The translations under genes were made by a program, and so were the position numbers. 49,705 nt of DNA from Poteriospumella lacustris (taxonomy: Eukaryota; Sar; Chrysophyceae; Chromulinales; Dinobryaceae): the NCBI GenBank assembly GCA_008000375.1, contig SMOI01000097.1, forward strand, positions 54,484-104,188, given 5' to 3'. This document shows, piece by piece, positions 40,901 to 49,097 of this stretch (its first letter is position 1; each line of letters begins with the position of its first letter). The notes below the pieces were generated by a model, which was not told the origin of the DNA, did not search any database, and saw only the letters and a list, made by a program, of their open reading frames with translations.

Positions 40901-43900
40901 ACGGCTGTGTTGATGGCTGTGAACTAGGTTGTCGCGTTGGCTGAATTGATGGCTGGGAACTGGGCTGCAGGGTAGGTCTCCCTGAAGGCTGTCGACTAGG
41001 CTGTCGAGACGGCTGAGACGTTGGCGTACTCACAGGCTGCCTGGAAGGCTGTCCCGTTGGTTGGGTCGATGGTTGGTCCGTGGGAGACCTAGATGGGCGA
41101 CTACTGGGGCCCGACGAAGGTTGACCTGTCGGCTGAGATGATGGTTGCAAAGACGGTTGTCTCGACGGCTGTTGGGTTGGTTGTCGACTGGGGCGAGACG
41201 TAGGTTGTGCGGTGGGTTGCCTCGTCGGCTGTGACGTCGGCTGCCTTGTCGGACGGGAGTACGGTCGACAGGACGGCTGATTACTGGGTTGCCGCGATGG
41301 CTGTCGGCTTGGCTGACTGGAAGGTCGGGCCGTCGGTTGCCTTGATGGCTGGCCGGTCGGTTGGGAAGACGGTTGCCTAGATGGATGGGAAGTGGGCTGC
41401 CGTGATGGCTGTCTTGTTGGCTGAGCAGACGGTTGCGATGTGGGTTGGCGACTTGGGCGAGAGGTGGGTTGTCGAGACGGTTGCGTGGTAGGTTGTTGCG
41501 TTGGTTGCATTGATGGTTGAGCTGTCGGCTGCAACGTGGGTCTTCCAGATGGCTGTCGACTAGGCTGCCGAGACGGCTGAGACGTTGGGGTACTCACAGG
41601 CTGCTTGGAAGGCTGCCTCGTTGGTTGGGTCGATGGTTGATCCGTGGGAGACCTAGATGGTTGACTGCTAGGGCCTGACGAGGGTTTACGTGTCGGCTGA
41701 GATGATGGTTGCGAAGACGGTTGTCTTGTGGGCTGCCTTGTCGGTTGTCGACTCGGGAGAGACGTAGGTTGCGTTGATGGTTGCCTCGAAGGCTGTTGGG
41801 TTGGCTGTCGACTGGGGCGAGACGTCGGCTGCGTTGATGGCTGCCTCGTCGGCTGCATCGTCGGCTGCATCGTCGGACGCGCCGATGGACGACATGACGG
41901 CTGACTGCTTGGCTGCCCCGATGGCTGACGAGTTGGCTGACTGGATGGCTGGGCTGTCGGTTGCCTTGACGGCTGGCCGGTCGGTTGGGTAGATGGTTGA
42001 CGAGATGGTTGACACGTGGGTTGTCGAGACGGCTGAGATGTTGGCTGGGACGATGGTTGTGATGTGGGTTGGCCACTTGGGCGAGAAGTGGGTTGTCGAG
42101 ATGGCTGTCCAGTTGGTTGTCGCGTTGGCTGTATTGATGGCTGAGAACTGGGTTGCTGTGATGGCCTCCCTGTAGGTTGACTACTGGGTTGTTGAGACGG
42201 CGGTGCCGTCGGTTGACCCACTGGCGACAACGACGGTTGTGTACTTGGTTGCTTCGTTGGCTGAGACGTAGGTTGCGTTGATGGTTGCCTCGAAGGCTGC
42301 TGGGTTGGCTGTCGACTGGGGCGAGACGTGGGCTGCGTTGATGGCTGCCTCGTCGGCTGCCTCGTCGGCTGCATCGTCGGACGCGTCGATGGACGACACG
42401 ACGGCTGACTGCTTGGCTGCCGCGATGGCTGTCGGCTTGGCTGACTGGATGGTTGGGTCGTCGGTTGCCTCGAAGGCTGGCCGGTCGGTTGGGTAGATGG
42501 TTGACGAGATGGTTGACACGTGGGCTGTCGCGATGGCTGCGACGAAGGCTGCGACGATGGCTGTGATGTGGGTTGGTCACTTGGGCGAGAGGTGGGTTGC
42601 CGGGATGGTTGAGACGTGGGCTGCCGTGATGGCTGCGTAGATGGTTGAGCAGTTGGTTGCCGAGTGGGTCTTCCGGAAGGCTGTCGACTGGGTTGCTGAG
42701 ACGGCTGCGACGTCGGTCGAGCCGCCGGTGACGTCGATGGCTGTGCGGATGGCTGTCTCGTAGGCTGGGGCGACGGCTGCATCGTCGGACGAGCAGACGG
42801 TCTACAGGACGGCTGACGACTAGGCTGGCCAGATGGCTGACGAGTTGGCTGACTGGATGGCTGGGCCGTTGGTTGCCTTGACGGCTGGCCGGTCGGTTGA
42901 GAAGACGGCTGTCGAGACGGTTGAGAAGTGGGCTGCCGCGATGGCTGTTGAGATGGCTGTGACGACGGTTGCGAGGTCGGTTGACGACTTGGGCGAGAGG
43001 TGGGTTGCCGGGACGGTTGGTTGGTGGGCTGTCGAGTAGGTTGTATCGATGGTTGAGCAGTTGGTTGCTGGGTGGGTCTGCCGGAAGGCTGTTGACTGGG
43101 TTGCCGAGACGGCTGAGATGTCGGTTGACCCGCCGGCGACAAAGACGGTTGCGTGCTTGGTTGTCTCGTGGGCTGAGACGTCGGCTGCGATGATGGTTGT
43201 CGCGACGGCTGCTGAGTCGGCTGGCGACTTGGAATAGACGTGGGCTGCCTTGATGGTTGCCTTGTTGGCTGCGACGACGGTTGCAACGTCGGTTGGGCTG
43301 ATGGTCGGCAGGACGGCTGATTACTGGGTTGCCGCGATGGCTGTCGGCTTGGTTGAGTGGATGGCTGGGCCGTTGGTTGCCTTGATGGCTGTCCAGTCGG
43401 TTGAGAAGACGGCTGCCGAGATGGTTGAGAAGTGGGCTGCCGCGATGGCTGTCGAGTAGGTTGTATCGATGGTTGCGAGGTAGGCTGACAACTTGGGCGA
43501 CCGGTGGGTTGTCGAGATGGTTGTTTGGTGGGCTGTCGAGTAGGTTGTATCGATGGTTGAGTCGTTGGTTGCGAAGACGGTTGGCGTGAGGGCTGCTGAG
43601 TCGGTTGTCGACTTGGTTGAGACGTTGGTTGCACTGAAGGTTGTCTCGTCGGCTGCCTGGACGGTTGCATCGTTGGACAGGCAGATGGCTGTGATGATGG
43701 GGTTACCGATGGCTGAGGCGTCGGTTGAGGAGTAGGCTGGTGACTTGGAGACACGGTCGGCTGTATTGATGGTGTGATGGTAGGTGGACACGACGGTTCC
43801 TGCGTCGGGTTGCTGATTGGTTCCGCTGAAGGGCGTGGTGAAGTTGGAGTCACCGTTGGGATCGCGGAGGGTGCGGTAGGTTTCCTCGTGGGAGCTACAG

Positions 43901-45173
43901 ATAGTGGAGCTTGGGTTGGCGTAACGGTTGGTGCATCATGCCGCATATACGTATAGACAATGCCATCGGTGGAAGATGTCGAGGACAGTGCACTCACCAC
44001 CAAGGTTTGACCATCGTTGCTCATGGACATGGCCATTCCAAATTGATACGTGGACGATGCCGTGAGAACGCTATCGAGAATCTCCCATGTGGCCGCGCGA
44101 TACGAAAAGACCTTGACTTTACCCGACGATGTCAAAGACCCCGGACACGACATCGCAAAAATAGAGCCGTTGGCACTCAAGGCCACCGCGCTGCCACATC
44201 GGTCTTTCGTCGCACCGCCTATCAAAGAAATGTCCATCATTTCATATTGGCCCGCATTGCTGTCATACCGATACGCTGCGGCACGCCCCGCAACTCGCAG
44301 TGTGGAATTATAAGTAGGAGCACCCATGGCCAAGGTGGTACCATCGGAACTGAGAGCAACCGATGTGCCCAACTGTTCTTCAGCACTTATGGAATAAAAC
44401 ACTTGTTGATTGTCCCAATCAGAGGTGCCGTAAGTATACAATAACACTAGTCCATTATCAGAAGCTGTGTCATCATATCCACGAAAACCGAGAACCATTT
44501 TCGTCCCATCGTCGTTGAGGGCCACACTGGTGAAGAACATTGCACTGCCGGCAAAATCGTTGTCATTGGTCAATAAGTCTGTACCTTTGGTCGTCCAACT
44601 TCCACCTGAATTATAATAGGTTGACAATCTCCCAATCGTCGTACCAGCGTCGTACGATAACGATAAACTGGCGATGGTGTCACCATTGCCACTGATGGCG
44701 ACGCATTGACCGAACAATTCGTTTTCGATCGACCCTTCGATTTGAGATCCAATCGGTGTCCATTCATTGGATCCAGAATCGAACGAGAAGGCTTGAATAC
44801 GACCAGCAAGGGCCTTGGTACCACTGTAATACGGGCTACCAACAACCACCGTGGATCCATCGGTACTGATCGCTACCGCTGTACCGTAGTTTTCATTTGC
44901 TTGCGAACCAGTGATAGGACTACCCATCGTGGTCCAATTACTAGAGACGAGGCTAAACATTCGAATGCGACCGACCATGACATCTACGTCGGAATACCAC
45001 GGACATCCAACGATCATGGAATAGCCATCTCCACTTATGCTCAACGATGCTCCACAGTACTCATCGGTATTTCCATATACGTTTTTATTTATCAATATCC
45101 ATGTTGCGGACATGGTGAAACATGACCAACACAAGACAAACCACAGAAACCATCCCCAACGAAACGATGACAT
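34974..45173 (-). CDS. Giant secreted/membrane protein: FG-GAP-like repeats, PSxQ stalk, polycystin-1-like membrane region
   Basis: One uninterrupted 3,399-codon frame, ATG at 45171-45173, TAA at 34974-34976, no intron needed. Residues 1-23 form a signal peptide (WFLWFVLCWSCF). About 25-410 hold six or seven repeats of the FG-GAP/beta-propeller style (YGTAVAISTDGSTVVVGSPY; FGQCVAISGNGDTIA). About 415-2040 are P-[ST]-x-Q repeats. About 2040-2370 is an Asn/Ser-rich ectodomain ending in paired cysteines (SDYCQATTVGSSVVCRC), in the position of a GAIN/GPS site before the first helix. Helices lie near 2374, 2520, 2630, 2935, 2970, 3125 and 3160, with a large loop between the first two and another before the fourth. 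The helix spacing and motifs such as FSRKRVVLDTGLILTS and FLISFVIASIVTNIVSYALD recall polycystin-1 family proteins. The last ~210 residues are a Ser/Asp-rich cytoplasmic tail. Likely a surface receptor or adhesin on a long stalk; the role is inference. A second copy of its 3' end is at 1-1308. Confidence 0.9.
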   Translation of the reverse strand: MSSFRWGWFLWFVLCWSCFTMSATWILINKNVYGNTDEYCGASLSISGDGYSMIVGCPWYSDVDVMVGRIRMFSLVSSNWTTMGSPITGSQANENYGTAVAISTDGSTVVVGSPYYSGTKALAGRIQAFSFDSGSNEWTPIGSQIEGSIENELFGQCVAISGNGDTIASLSLSYDAGTTIGRLSTYYNSGGSWTTKGTDLLTNDNDFAGSAMFFTSVALNDDGTKMVLGFRGYDDTASDNGLVLLYTYGTSDWDNQQVFYSISAEEQLGTSVALSSDGTTLAMGAPTYNSTLRVAGRAAAYRYDSNAGQYEMMDISLIGGATKDRCGSAVALSANGSIFAMSCPGSLTSSGKVKVFSYRAATWEILDSVLTASSTYQFGMAMSMSNDGQTLVVSALSSTSSTDGIVYTYMRHDAPTVTPTQAPLSVAPTRKPTAPSAIPTVTPTSPRPSAEPISNPTQEPSCPPTITPSIQPTVSPSHQPTPQPTPQPSVTPSSQPSACPTMQPSRQPTRQPSVQPTSQPSRQPTQQPSRQPSSQPTTQPSIQPTRQPTKQPSRQPTGRPSCQPTSQPSIQPTRQPSRQPTSQPSRQPSSQPTGQPSRQPTAQPSTQPSRQPSRQPSNQPSCRPSAQPTLQPSSQPTRQPSRQPTSIPSRQPTQQPSRQPSSQPTSQPTRQPSTQPSLSPAGQPTSQPSRQPSQQPSGRPTQQPTAQPSIQPTRQPTNQPSRQPTSRPSRQPTSQPSSQPSQQPSRQPTSQPSRQPSSQPTGQPSRQPTAQPSSQPTRQPSGQPSRQPSCRPSARPTMQPSPQPTRQPSAQPSTSPAARPTSQPSQQPSRQPSGRPTRQPTAQPSTQPSRQPTSQPSRQPTSRPSDQPTSQPSSQPSSQPSRQPTCQPSRQPSTQPTGQPSRQPTTQPSSQPSRQPSRQPSSQPSCRPSTRPTMQPTRQPTRQPSTQPTSRPSRQPTQQPSRQPSTQPTSQPTKQPSTQPSLSPVGQPTAPPSQQPSSQPTGRPSQQPSSQPSIQPTRQPTGQPSRQPTSRPSGQPTSQPSSQPTSQPSRQPTCQPSRQPSTQPTGQPSRQPTAQPSSQPTRQPSGQPSSQPSCRPSARPTMQPTMQPTRQPSTQPTSRPSRQPTQQPSRQPSTQPTSLPSRQPTRQPTRQPSSQPSSQPTRKPSSGPSSQPSRSPTDQPSTQPTRQPSKQPVSTPTSQPSRQPSRQPSGRPTLQPTAQPSMQPTQQPTTQPSRQPTSRPSRQPTSQPSAQPTRQPSRQPTSHPSRQPSSQPTGQPSRQPTARPSSQPSRQPSRQPSNQPSCRPYSRPTRQPTSQPTRQPTAQPTSRPSRQPTQQPSRQPSLQPSSQPTGQPSSGPSSRPSRSPTDQPSTQPTGQPSRQPVSTPTSQPSRQPSRQPSGRPTLQPSSQPSIQPTRQPSSQPSTQPSRQPSRQPSTQPTAQPSCQPSCQPSQAPTTQPSSQPSRQPTQQPTSQPSSRPSRQPSQQPSTQPSTQPTQQPASHPSAQPSKQPTVQPTGQPTCQPTLHPSSRPSGQPSRQPSSQPTMQPSTTPSSPPTAQPSIQPISWPTAQPSSLPSTQPSREPTRRPSSQPSSQPTDQPTTTPSQQPSMQPSRQPSSQPSSQPSHQSTASPSSQPTNLPTSQPSGQPSTQPSAIPSRQPTALPTVQPSALPTTIPSSTPSAQPTSPPTDSPSRQPTLRPSAQPSRTPSMQPTTQPSGSPSAQPSGQPTRSPTQCPSAPPSAQPTLRPSRQPSSQPTSSPSSQPSIQPSAYPSRMPSSVPTTRPSTKPSRSPSSQPTAQPSSPPTQQPTQQPTRSPSGQPTQPPSSQPSRAPTGQPSHLPSSSPTRVPTSQPTESLVDPTAQPSQPPSGQPSSRPTAQPTRPPSRPPTGQPSAQPSGCPTSQPSTPPSQTPSAQPSASPTAAPSTSPSTQPTRQPSHQPSWQPSSHPSTAPSTPPSSQPSTAPSSQPSTSPSSSPTGQPSTHPSGQPSRLPSWQPSTQPSSEPSQQPISTPSRHPTSQPSRCPSSQPSGHPTGQPSIQPTSQPSLVLNGLSGLELYNRSLPVAQYLDAISKMLGAVSSSLTSLLLSNTSIVSRTITFSSNDTQVSMTVASLLAIALANRNSSVNGTQVLRVTVPSSLNTVAIDVSHMGSSYSNSVLGVLLSVIQLSPSFFPTLTVTTSSTSNHSSVSNSSMTVSYQLSSEVVTVQVVSVNANRSSTTVSLPTFETTLQLTDATYYVADRTQLRVNCTLGVPSTASLYCRQSKVWMNVTCTGAASAVVRRTCPVAQTVCTVVNVQSNAIISSDYCQATTVGSSVVCRCGYDTSGASNATTAALLALNGRITVAAFSGFVSSDLDATVAVVGLASSASLAQQSQIVWVTFGGLWVTALLTVLALQGPLLLRFAPGLPFRFGAKASAVSAASSPVPSTSAAVAPLLSTPPQSSSSSVSSSLASLKTYLTSLVPAVLVPGRHWYGRWGETVVTTHMYFRTCAIALRSSQWACVGPSWQYLDRFSRKRVVLDTGLILTSLTVSCFVLAILYDLQSPVDDGFCEAQQTQALCLYRKTLFDPTANTCRWLGDAVKDVDDAAVTAALVTESVSGRVVSRATVTDATDAAGNEAASSIVCRMNEDNASVIAFLISFVIASIVTNIVSYALDHIFRFLEQEFERLEASEDRHNDPQPRRNSSSSSVVAMGGAVVTALRRRASSMGLTSTPVGPVAAAATASAAAGTTRFQRRRHVGVLGQPSPNAATATAAATAAATAAAALGASPSLVPPISIQLHHLTGVLSLKQQDLLRVLTELTILSPVRRARQRWIVATRRRSQQHRPADDWEPSTTVVVDAMTERTLSAAVPETGTADGTVILWVLLNDLALASLAATTPSSEPLPTPRQVLFVRSLMRWFETRANNHRRRPLVPSNEAEPSSSSRWAMMLRDYRTGLRWLLMGLLLCIHAGSLYFLLSKAAVRGFAWQVSFFKAVMVEWLTDIFMCQLGEVLILDCWLPSHVLYASIGSQLRTMVAAWSQSLQRPVHRLAVTKVPSLEAIDKVDGLQPASIVGLDAAGDDSTAPVNGSLWISPLLMAGREAVFPEETQLITETQRYVRDTEGSTLVTPPTSTWLRWWVWCSPQVLETMVSLGTTFLVALVLYVWMAFVQPILDGRQGTWKDQLIVWLVLMVPFLSLLTWVLRDMYATIVRAKVTTDGFDVAGSADTTQPPLIDMPPPVNSSDHLLDSSAVSSASLSLSLKWSLFSDASSSLHRPASSNASSLVSDYSNWSEHFSSMESSASSSQALSFSLSFTSLNTSPAPSSLEDNEEDADADALSQHSDASSLPPWESIDDEAYPASSSSPSSPAVSPFASIPLSSSATSSASTGSSSINSDYELTTVTVPSESSWIAGSDVTFDASSRTLFEV
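39050..43950 (-). repeat. Coding minisatellite: ~400 units of 12 bp (P-[ST]-x-Q) with higher-order repeats
   Basis: About 4.9 kb encodes tandem Q-P-[ST]-x tetrapeptides, x mostly R, S, T, A, G. A higher-order block marked by Cys-x-Pro (QPSCRPS/QPSCRPY variants) recurs near 43315, 42812, 42385, 41885 and 41265, i.e. every ~430-620 bp, which indicates expansion by unequal exchange of ~500-bp blocks. The edge toward the membrane region is more degenerate. Confidence 0.9.
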
Positions 45174-45799
45174 AGCAAATCAATCGCGACCGTTGCTGAC
45201 GCTCAAAAACCAACAAAATTTAACGTCGTCGAGAAAAAAAGGCGACCGCCATGATCAAAGAAAATGGATGAACGACTGCCTCAATGGAAATCACTGTCTT
45301 TGGTTTCTTTTTCTTCGTCTTCTTTCGATTTTGTTTTGTGCTATTTCTTTGAAGTTTGCTGTTGATATCGCGAGTGAGAATATCGGGAGGAATGACAAGT
45401 ACAGGTGTACTACAGATCGGCCAACTTACCCATACAGTACCATAACTCCATCTCCGGAGAGTGTACAGCTCTGAAAAACTCAACGGCGGTGGGGTCGCCC
45501 AACAAGACACATCGTGACACACGAGGAAGTGGCAAGGGCATGAACCACTCACTCACTCACTCACTTACGGGGCGATGCCGGATACTGCTGTTTCACAAGC
45601 TTGAACCACAAGCTGATATCACGAAACAAACAAAATGTCACAGAGGAGCTTGAAGTCATAAGCAACAGTTGCCAAAAAGGCAACGACTGAACCAGCAGCA
45701 GAACCAGCGCCAGAGGAAGTTGAAGCAGTCACTGAAGAGGATGAACGTGAACCACTCGGACAGGAAGACCCGACAGGGGCGTTTCCATCGTTGATACCA
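45174..45799. promoter_or_regulatory. Divergent intergenic region between the giant gene and the CRN-like gene
   Basis: 626 bp with an (ACTC)n run at 45546-45566. It presumably holds both promoters; no specific element is recognised. A short ATG frame at 45635 is in frame with the CRN-like exon but meets TAA at 45659-45661. Confidence 0.5.
45546..45566. repeat. Microsatellite (ACTC)n
   Basis: About five ACTC units. Confidence 0.9.
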
Positions 45800-48621
45800 A
45801 TGCTCAGAGAAAGTGATTTTAGCGGTTCTTCAATATCTGCGACTCTTAAGGCAGTGAAGAAGGTTCCTGGAGTGACGGATGAGAGAACTCTGTCAATCGT
45901 TTTGAAGCCAAAGAAAATATCAGAAACACGCGACTTGCTGCGTAAATACCTAGCCCCTGAGGACCAGCACCTTGTGGGCATCGCTGCAGGGTTACTTTCT
46001 GGTTGGGTCGGAGAGTTCTCCCCCACGATACTTCCCATCAGCACAGGTAACGACTTCGATGCTTCCATCGATGGCTGACTGAATGCCTGCTTACTCCTGA
46101 TCGCTTGACGCATGTAGAGCAAGCTTCGATGTTCAACGAACCTTTTCAGACGGTCGACTATGATTCGCTGGCCTATCTGGAAGCTCATGTGAAGACATGT
46201 GTGCGGCTGTTCCGTGAACATGTATATTCGGAAGCTAGTGCGTCTTACCAGGCGCCCTGTACTGCGATGTGCCAAAGTTCTGGTATGGGCAAGACCAGGC
46301 TCGCTCTACAGTTGGCCTCGCTGGAGCATATGAACGTGATCTACATCTGTTGTCGAGGCGAGACACCCGGGTATCCACCCGCCACCGAATGGATAGCGTC
46401 AAAGATTAAGTATAGTGGTTTAGACTATGCGTTGTGGCAACCGCTGTTCTCCGCGATCATGACGGAATATTGCCAAATTCCGTCGATTTTGGAAGACCAG
46501 ACAGTGCGGCGTGCTTGGCTGCAACACGCCGTGGTTAATGACACGGAGGGGAGAGCCTTCTGGCAACAGGTGCGTCATCGATTCGATGCTTTGCGATCTA
46601 CGAAGAAACCGGGCGATATTCCCAAGATGGCAGCGTCACGGTCGGTACATTTCGTATTCGTCTTTGACGAGTGCCCTCATTTCGCCAATGAGGAATACGT
46701 GATGTGCAGCGTGAGCCGCACGGTCTCCACCGTGTCAATTCTGAGTCACATACGAAGTGCACTGAGTCAGATCGGTGCGCAGTACAATGTGCTTGGATTG
46801 TTTATCGACACTGACGCAGCAATCTGTCAACTGACGCCTCCGCCCGATCGTCCTGTGCGTCTGTCGCCATCGTTCTGCAGGGCGGATATGCCGAAACCAC
46901 AGCTGGCGTTTCCTCCGGTTGGTGTGCTGCCCATGTGCAATCTGAGGAAGACGGCATCTATGTTGGTCCGTACACTGCAGTACGTGCCGCTCAGGCGCGG
47001 CATCGACGAGGGCACGGCCGTGAAGGTGTCGTTTTATCCCGAGACCTTGGTGCTTTTGTCGCGCCCCATGTTCGCCATGCGCCTATACCGCCAGTATCAG
47101 CAAGCACTACGGACCGAAATAATGGAAAGCACGTTGGATAGCGCACGACATAAGCTGTTGGACGGTATCGATATCACTAAATGTGGTACCATATCCCATG
47201 ACTTGGACCTTGCCAGCCTCGCGGTCCTGGGCTGCCGGTTCGGTGTATCCAGTACCAACGCTCGCCATAAGCAACTTCTCGTTCGCAACCACTTGGCGAC
47301 GTGCTTTGACATGTCGCCCTACGGGACGGACCTCGTCGTGGGGTATCAATCGGAACCGCTTCTCGCTGAAGTGGCGGCAAGAATGATGCAGAGAGCTGGT
47401 GCAGTTCACGTCTTGTTGGCGACACTGTATCGGCTAATGGTCCGCGGGTCATTGGCGCTTTCGTCGGGGAATAGAGATGTGGGTGAGTTGGTGGTCTGTA
47501 TCACGCTGAGCAGAGCCTTCGATATGGTCTGTGCCCGTCATCACAGAGAAGCGTGGTACTCTCCCTCGAGATCCAGCGTCGGCACCGCTGCAATCGCCGC
47601 GCGCATCTCGAATGCACCGTTGTCGACCTTTGGGCGACCGATTCCACTGGTCGAGGTGTTGGTGGAGCTCTACGGTGGCTCCGACCCCGTCAAGGCGGAC
47701 CAAACACGTCAGGAGATCCTGGCCATAGTGGCGGACAACGCACTGGGCCATGGCATTGTCATGTTCAACCACTTCATCAAGAGTAGCAACGACCCCATTC
47801 GCGACGTCGCCTCGTACAAGACGCTGCTACGCCGAGGCGCAGCAATGGTGTACACGCATGGGGAAGCGGCCAAGAACATCGTCATCCCCGTGGCCTTGCC
47901 GAAAGCCCCCGACCGCGCCATCGACCTGTGGGACAGTGACAGCTACGTGCTCACCACCTGGGAGATACATGTCAACAACTGGCAAGCCGCCTCCCATGTG
48001 CGCAACGTGGTGTCCCAGATGGTGGCGACGCCGACAACCGATGCAGTAGACCGTGGCTTTCCGGTGATCGTCAGCACGTCCACACCGACCGGCGCCTATC
48101 CGGTACCCATCTTGTACCAGGTCTTCAACACGCGATCCGACCCGATCGATGTACCGCAGGCAGTGGGAAGGGTCTTGCTCTTCGACAGGCATTGGGCGAT
48201 GCCTGTGTCCGCGACGGCTGCGGCTGAGACAAGCTCTCAGGGTATGTACGACGAAGACCCACCAAACGATGAAACGCGCCTCGACGGCGAGGAGGTTCCA
48301 CCTGCGGTGAAACGGTCAAAGAGGACGCATCTATCGTCCAACGACGTGAGCCCGACGGAAACTATCCTTCCGGATGTGCAGGAGGAGACATCGCTGGCAG
48401 CATCGATGCAAGTGGTCGCCCTGCAGCTGTCCGGTGTACCCTCGTTGCCCATGTTCGACGAGGCCGAACGAAGCGCGTTGGAGAAACTGCTGGTCCTTTC
48501 CGATGACACGACGATCCGCCGGCAACTCCACCACGAGACGTTTCTACAGGTGTCGGCGGAGGAAGCCAGACAACGCGTGGCCTGTCTCCGTCCCGAGCAC
48601 GATGAAAGCACTATCCGTTAA
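45800..48621 (+). CDS. Crinkler (CRN)-like P-loop NTPase, two exons
   Basis: Exon 1 (45800-46046) and exon 2 (46118-48621) join through a 71-nt GT-AG intron to give about 916 residues ending in TAA. Exon 1 encodes a leader with ISATLKAVKKVPGVTDERTL and RDLLRKYLAPEDQHLVGIAA. Exon 2 has Walker A CQSSGMGKTRLALQLAS (about residue 135) and Walker B VHFVFVFDECPHFANEE (about 263), the arrangement of the NTPase module in CRN effectors, followed by ~450 residues of helical body. The C-terminal part (LYQVFNTRSDP) is where some CRN proteins carry a nuclease-like fold, but I cannot identify its catalytic residues. A basic motif VKRSKRTH near 47/48 of the length precedes an acidic C-terminus and could be a nuclear signal. 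No classical LxLFLAK translocation motif or signal peptide is seen. The start is uncertain: the frame is open back to 45662, past the first ATG at 45800, so an upstream exon is possible. Confidence 0.7.
46047..46117 (+). other. Deduced 71-nt intron of the CRN-like gene
   Basis: CACAG|GTAACG donor, GGCTGACTGA branch-like site, CATGTAG acceptor. Removing it joins frame 2 (ending ILPIST) to frame 1 (QASMFNEPFQ) through a G|AG codon. Without it exon 1 stops at TGA 46076-46078. Confidence 0.65.
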
Positions 48622-48689
48622 GGCGGATGTACGTGTCGATTGGACAGCATAGATCCATTCTCTGTGCCCCTGTTCACGTTCCCTGTTGT

Positions 48690-48725
48690 CATTCATTCAT
48701 TCAGTCATTCATTCATTCATTCATT
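48690..48725. repeat. Microsatellite (ATTC)n
   Basis: About nine ATTC units with one CAGTC interruption, in the 3' flank of the CRN-like gene. Confidence 0.9.
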
Positions 48726-48726
48726 A

Positions 48727-49097
48727 CACGTAAACTAGCCACATCTGCCAAAGTGCCTTTCAGCTCTTTACCGCACCATGCGTATGATTACGTAGCGTGG
48801 GAGGGGAGTGACTTCTGGGTCGTCCCCGATCACAGAGAACACCTTGATCTGTTGGCACTACAGAGTCCGAGCACTACAGTGGCTGGTGTCTCAAACGACA
48901 TCGGAACGAGACCTGGTTATAACAGTCGTGCGGTTGGAATACGGTGAGAATTGTCTATTGGCAAGGGCTGGCAAACACCGGGCCCGTTGGAAACAGAGTA
49001 TATGCTACATACATACACAATACACCAAGCTGTTTACTCGGTAACCGCGCGTAGAGAGTAGGTTTTGCTATGTGTGTGCGAAGGGAGTGAAACAACC
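48727..49097. other. Intergenic, nothing recognised
   Basis: The convergent 3' flanks of the CRN-like gene and the SRPBCC gene; short frames only. Confidence 0.5.

Noticed and set aside
39044-43791. Many antisense and out-of-frame ORFs across the P-[ST]-x-Q repeats
   Set aside because: A 12-bp-period repeat keeps all frames open; the peptides are monotonous by-products.
39050-43950. CRISPR-like array appearance of the 12-bp repeat tract
   Set aside because: Units are contiguous with no spacers and encode an open reading frame in a eukaryotic gene.
45920-45960. LRKYLA as a CRN LxLFLAK-type translocation motif
   Set aside because: It matches only loosely, lies in a helical context and is not followed by the usual downstream block; not counted as evidence.
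45619-46275. 218-codon minus ORF over the CRN-like exon 1
   Set aside because: It spans the deduced intron and is antisense to coding sequence with family motifs; no start context or domain of its own.
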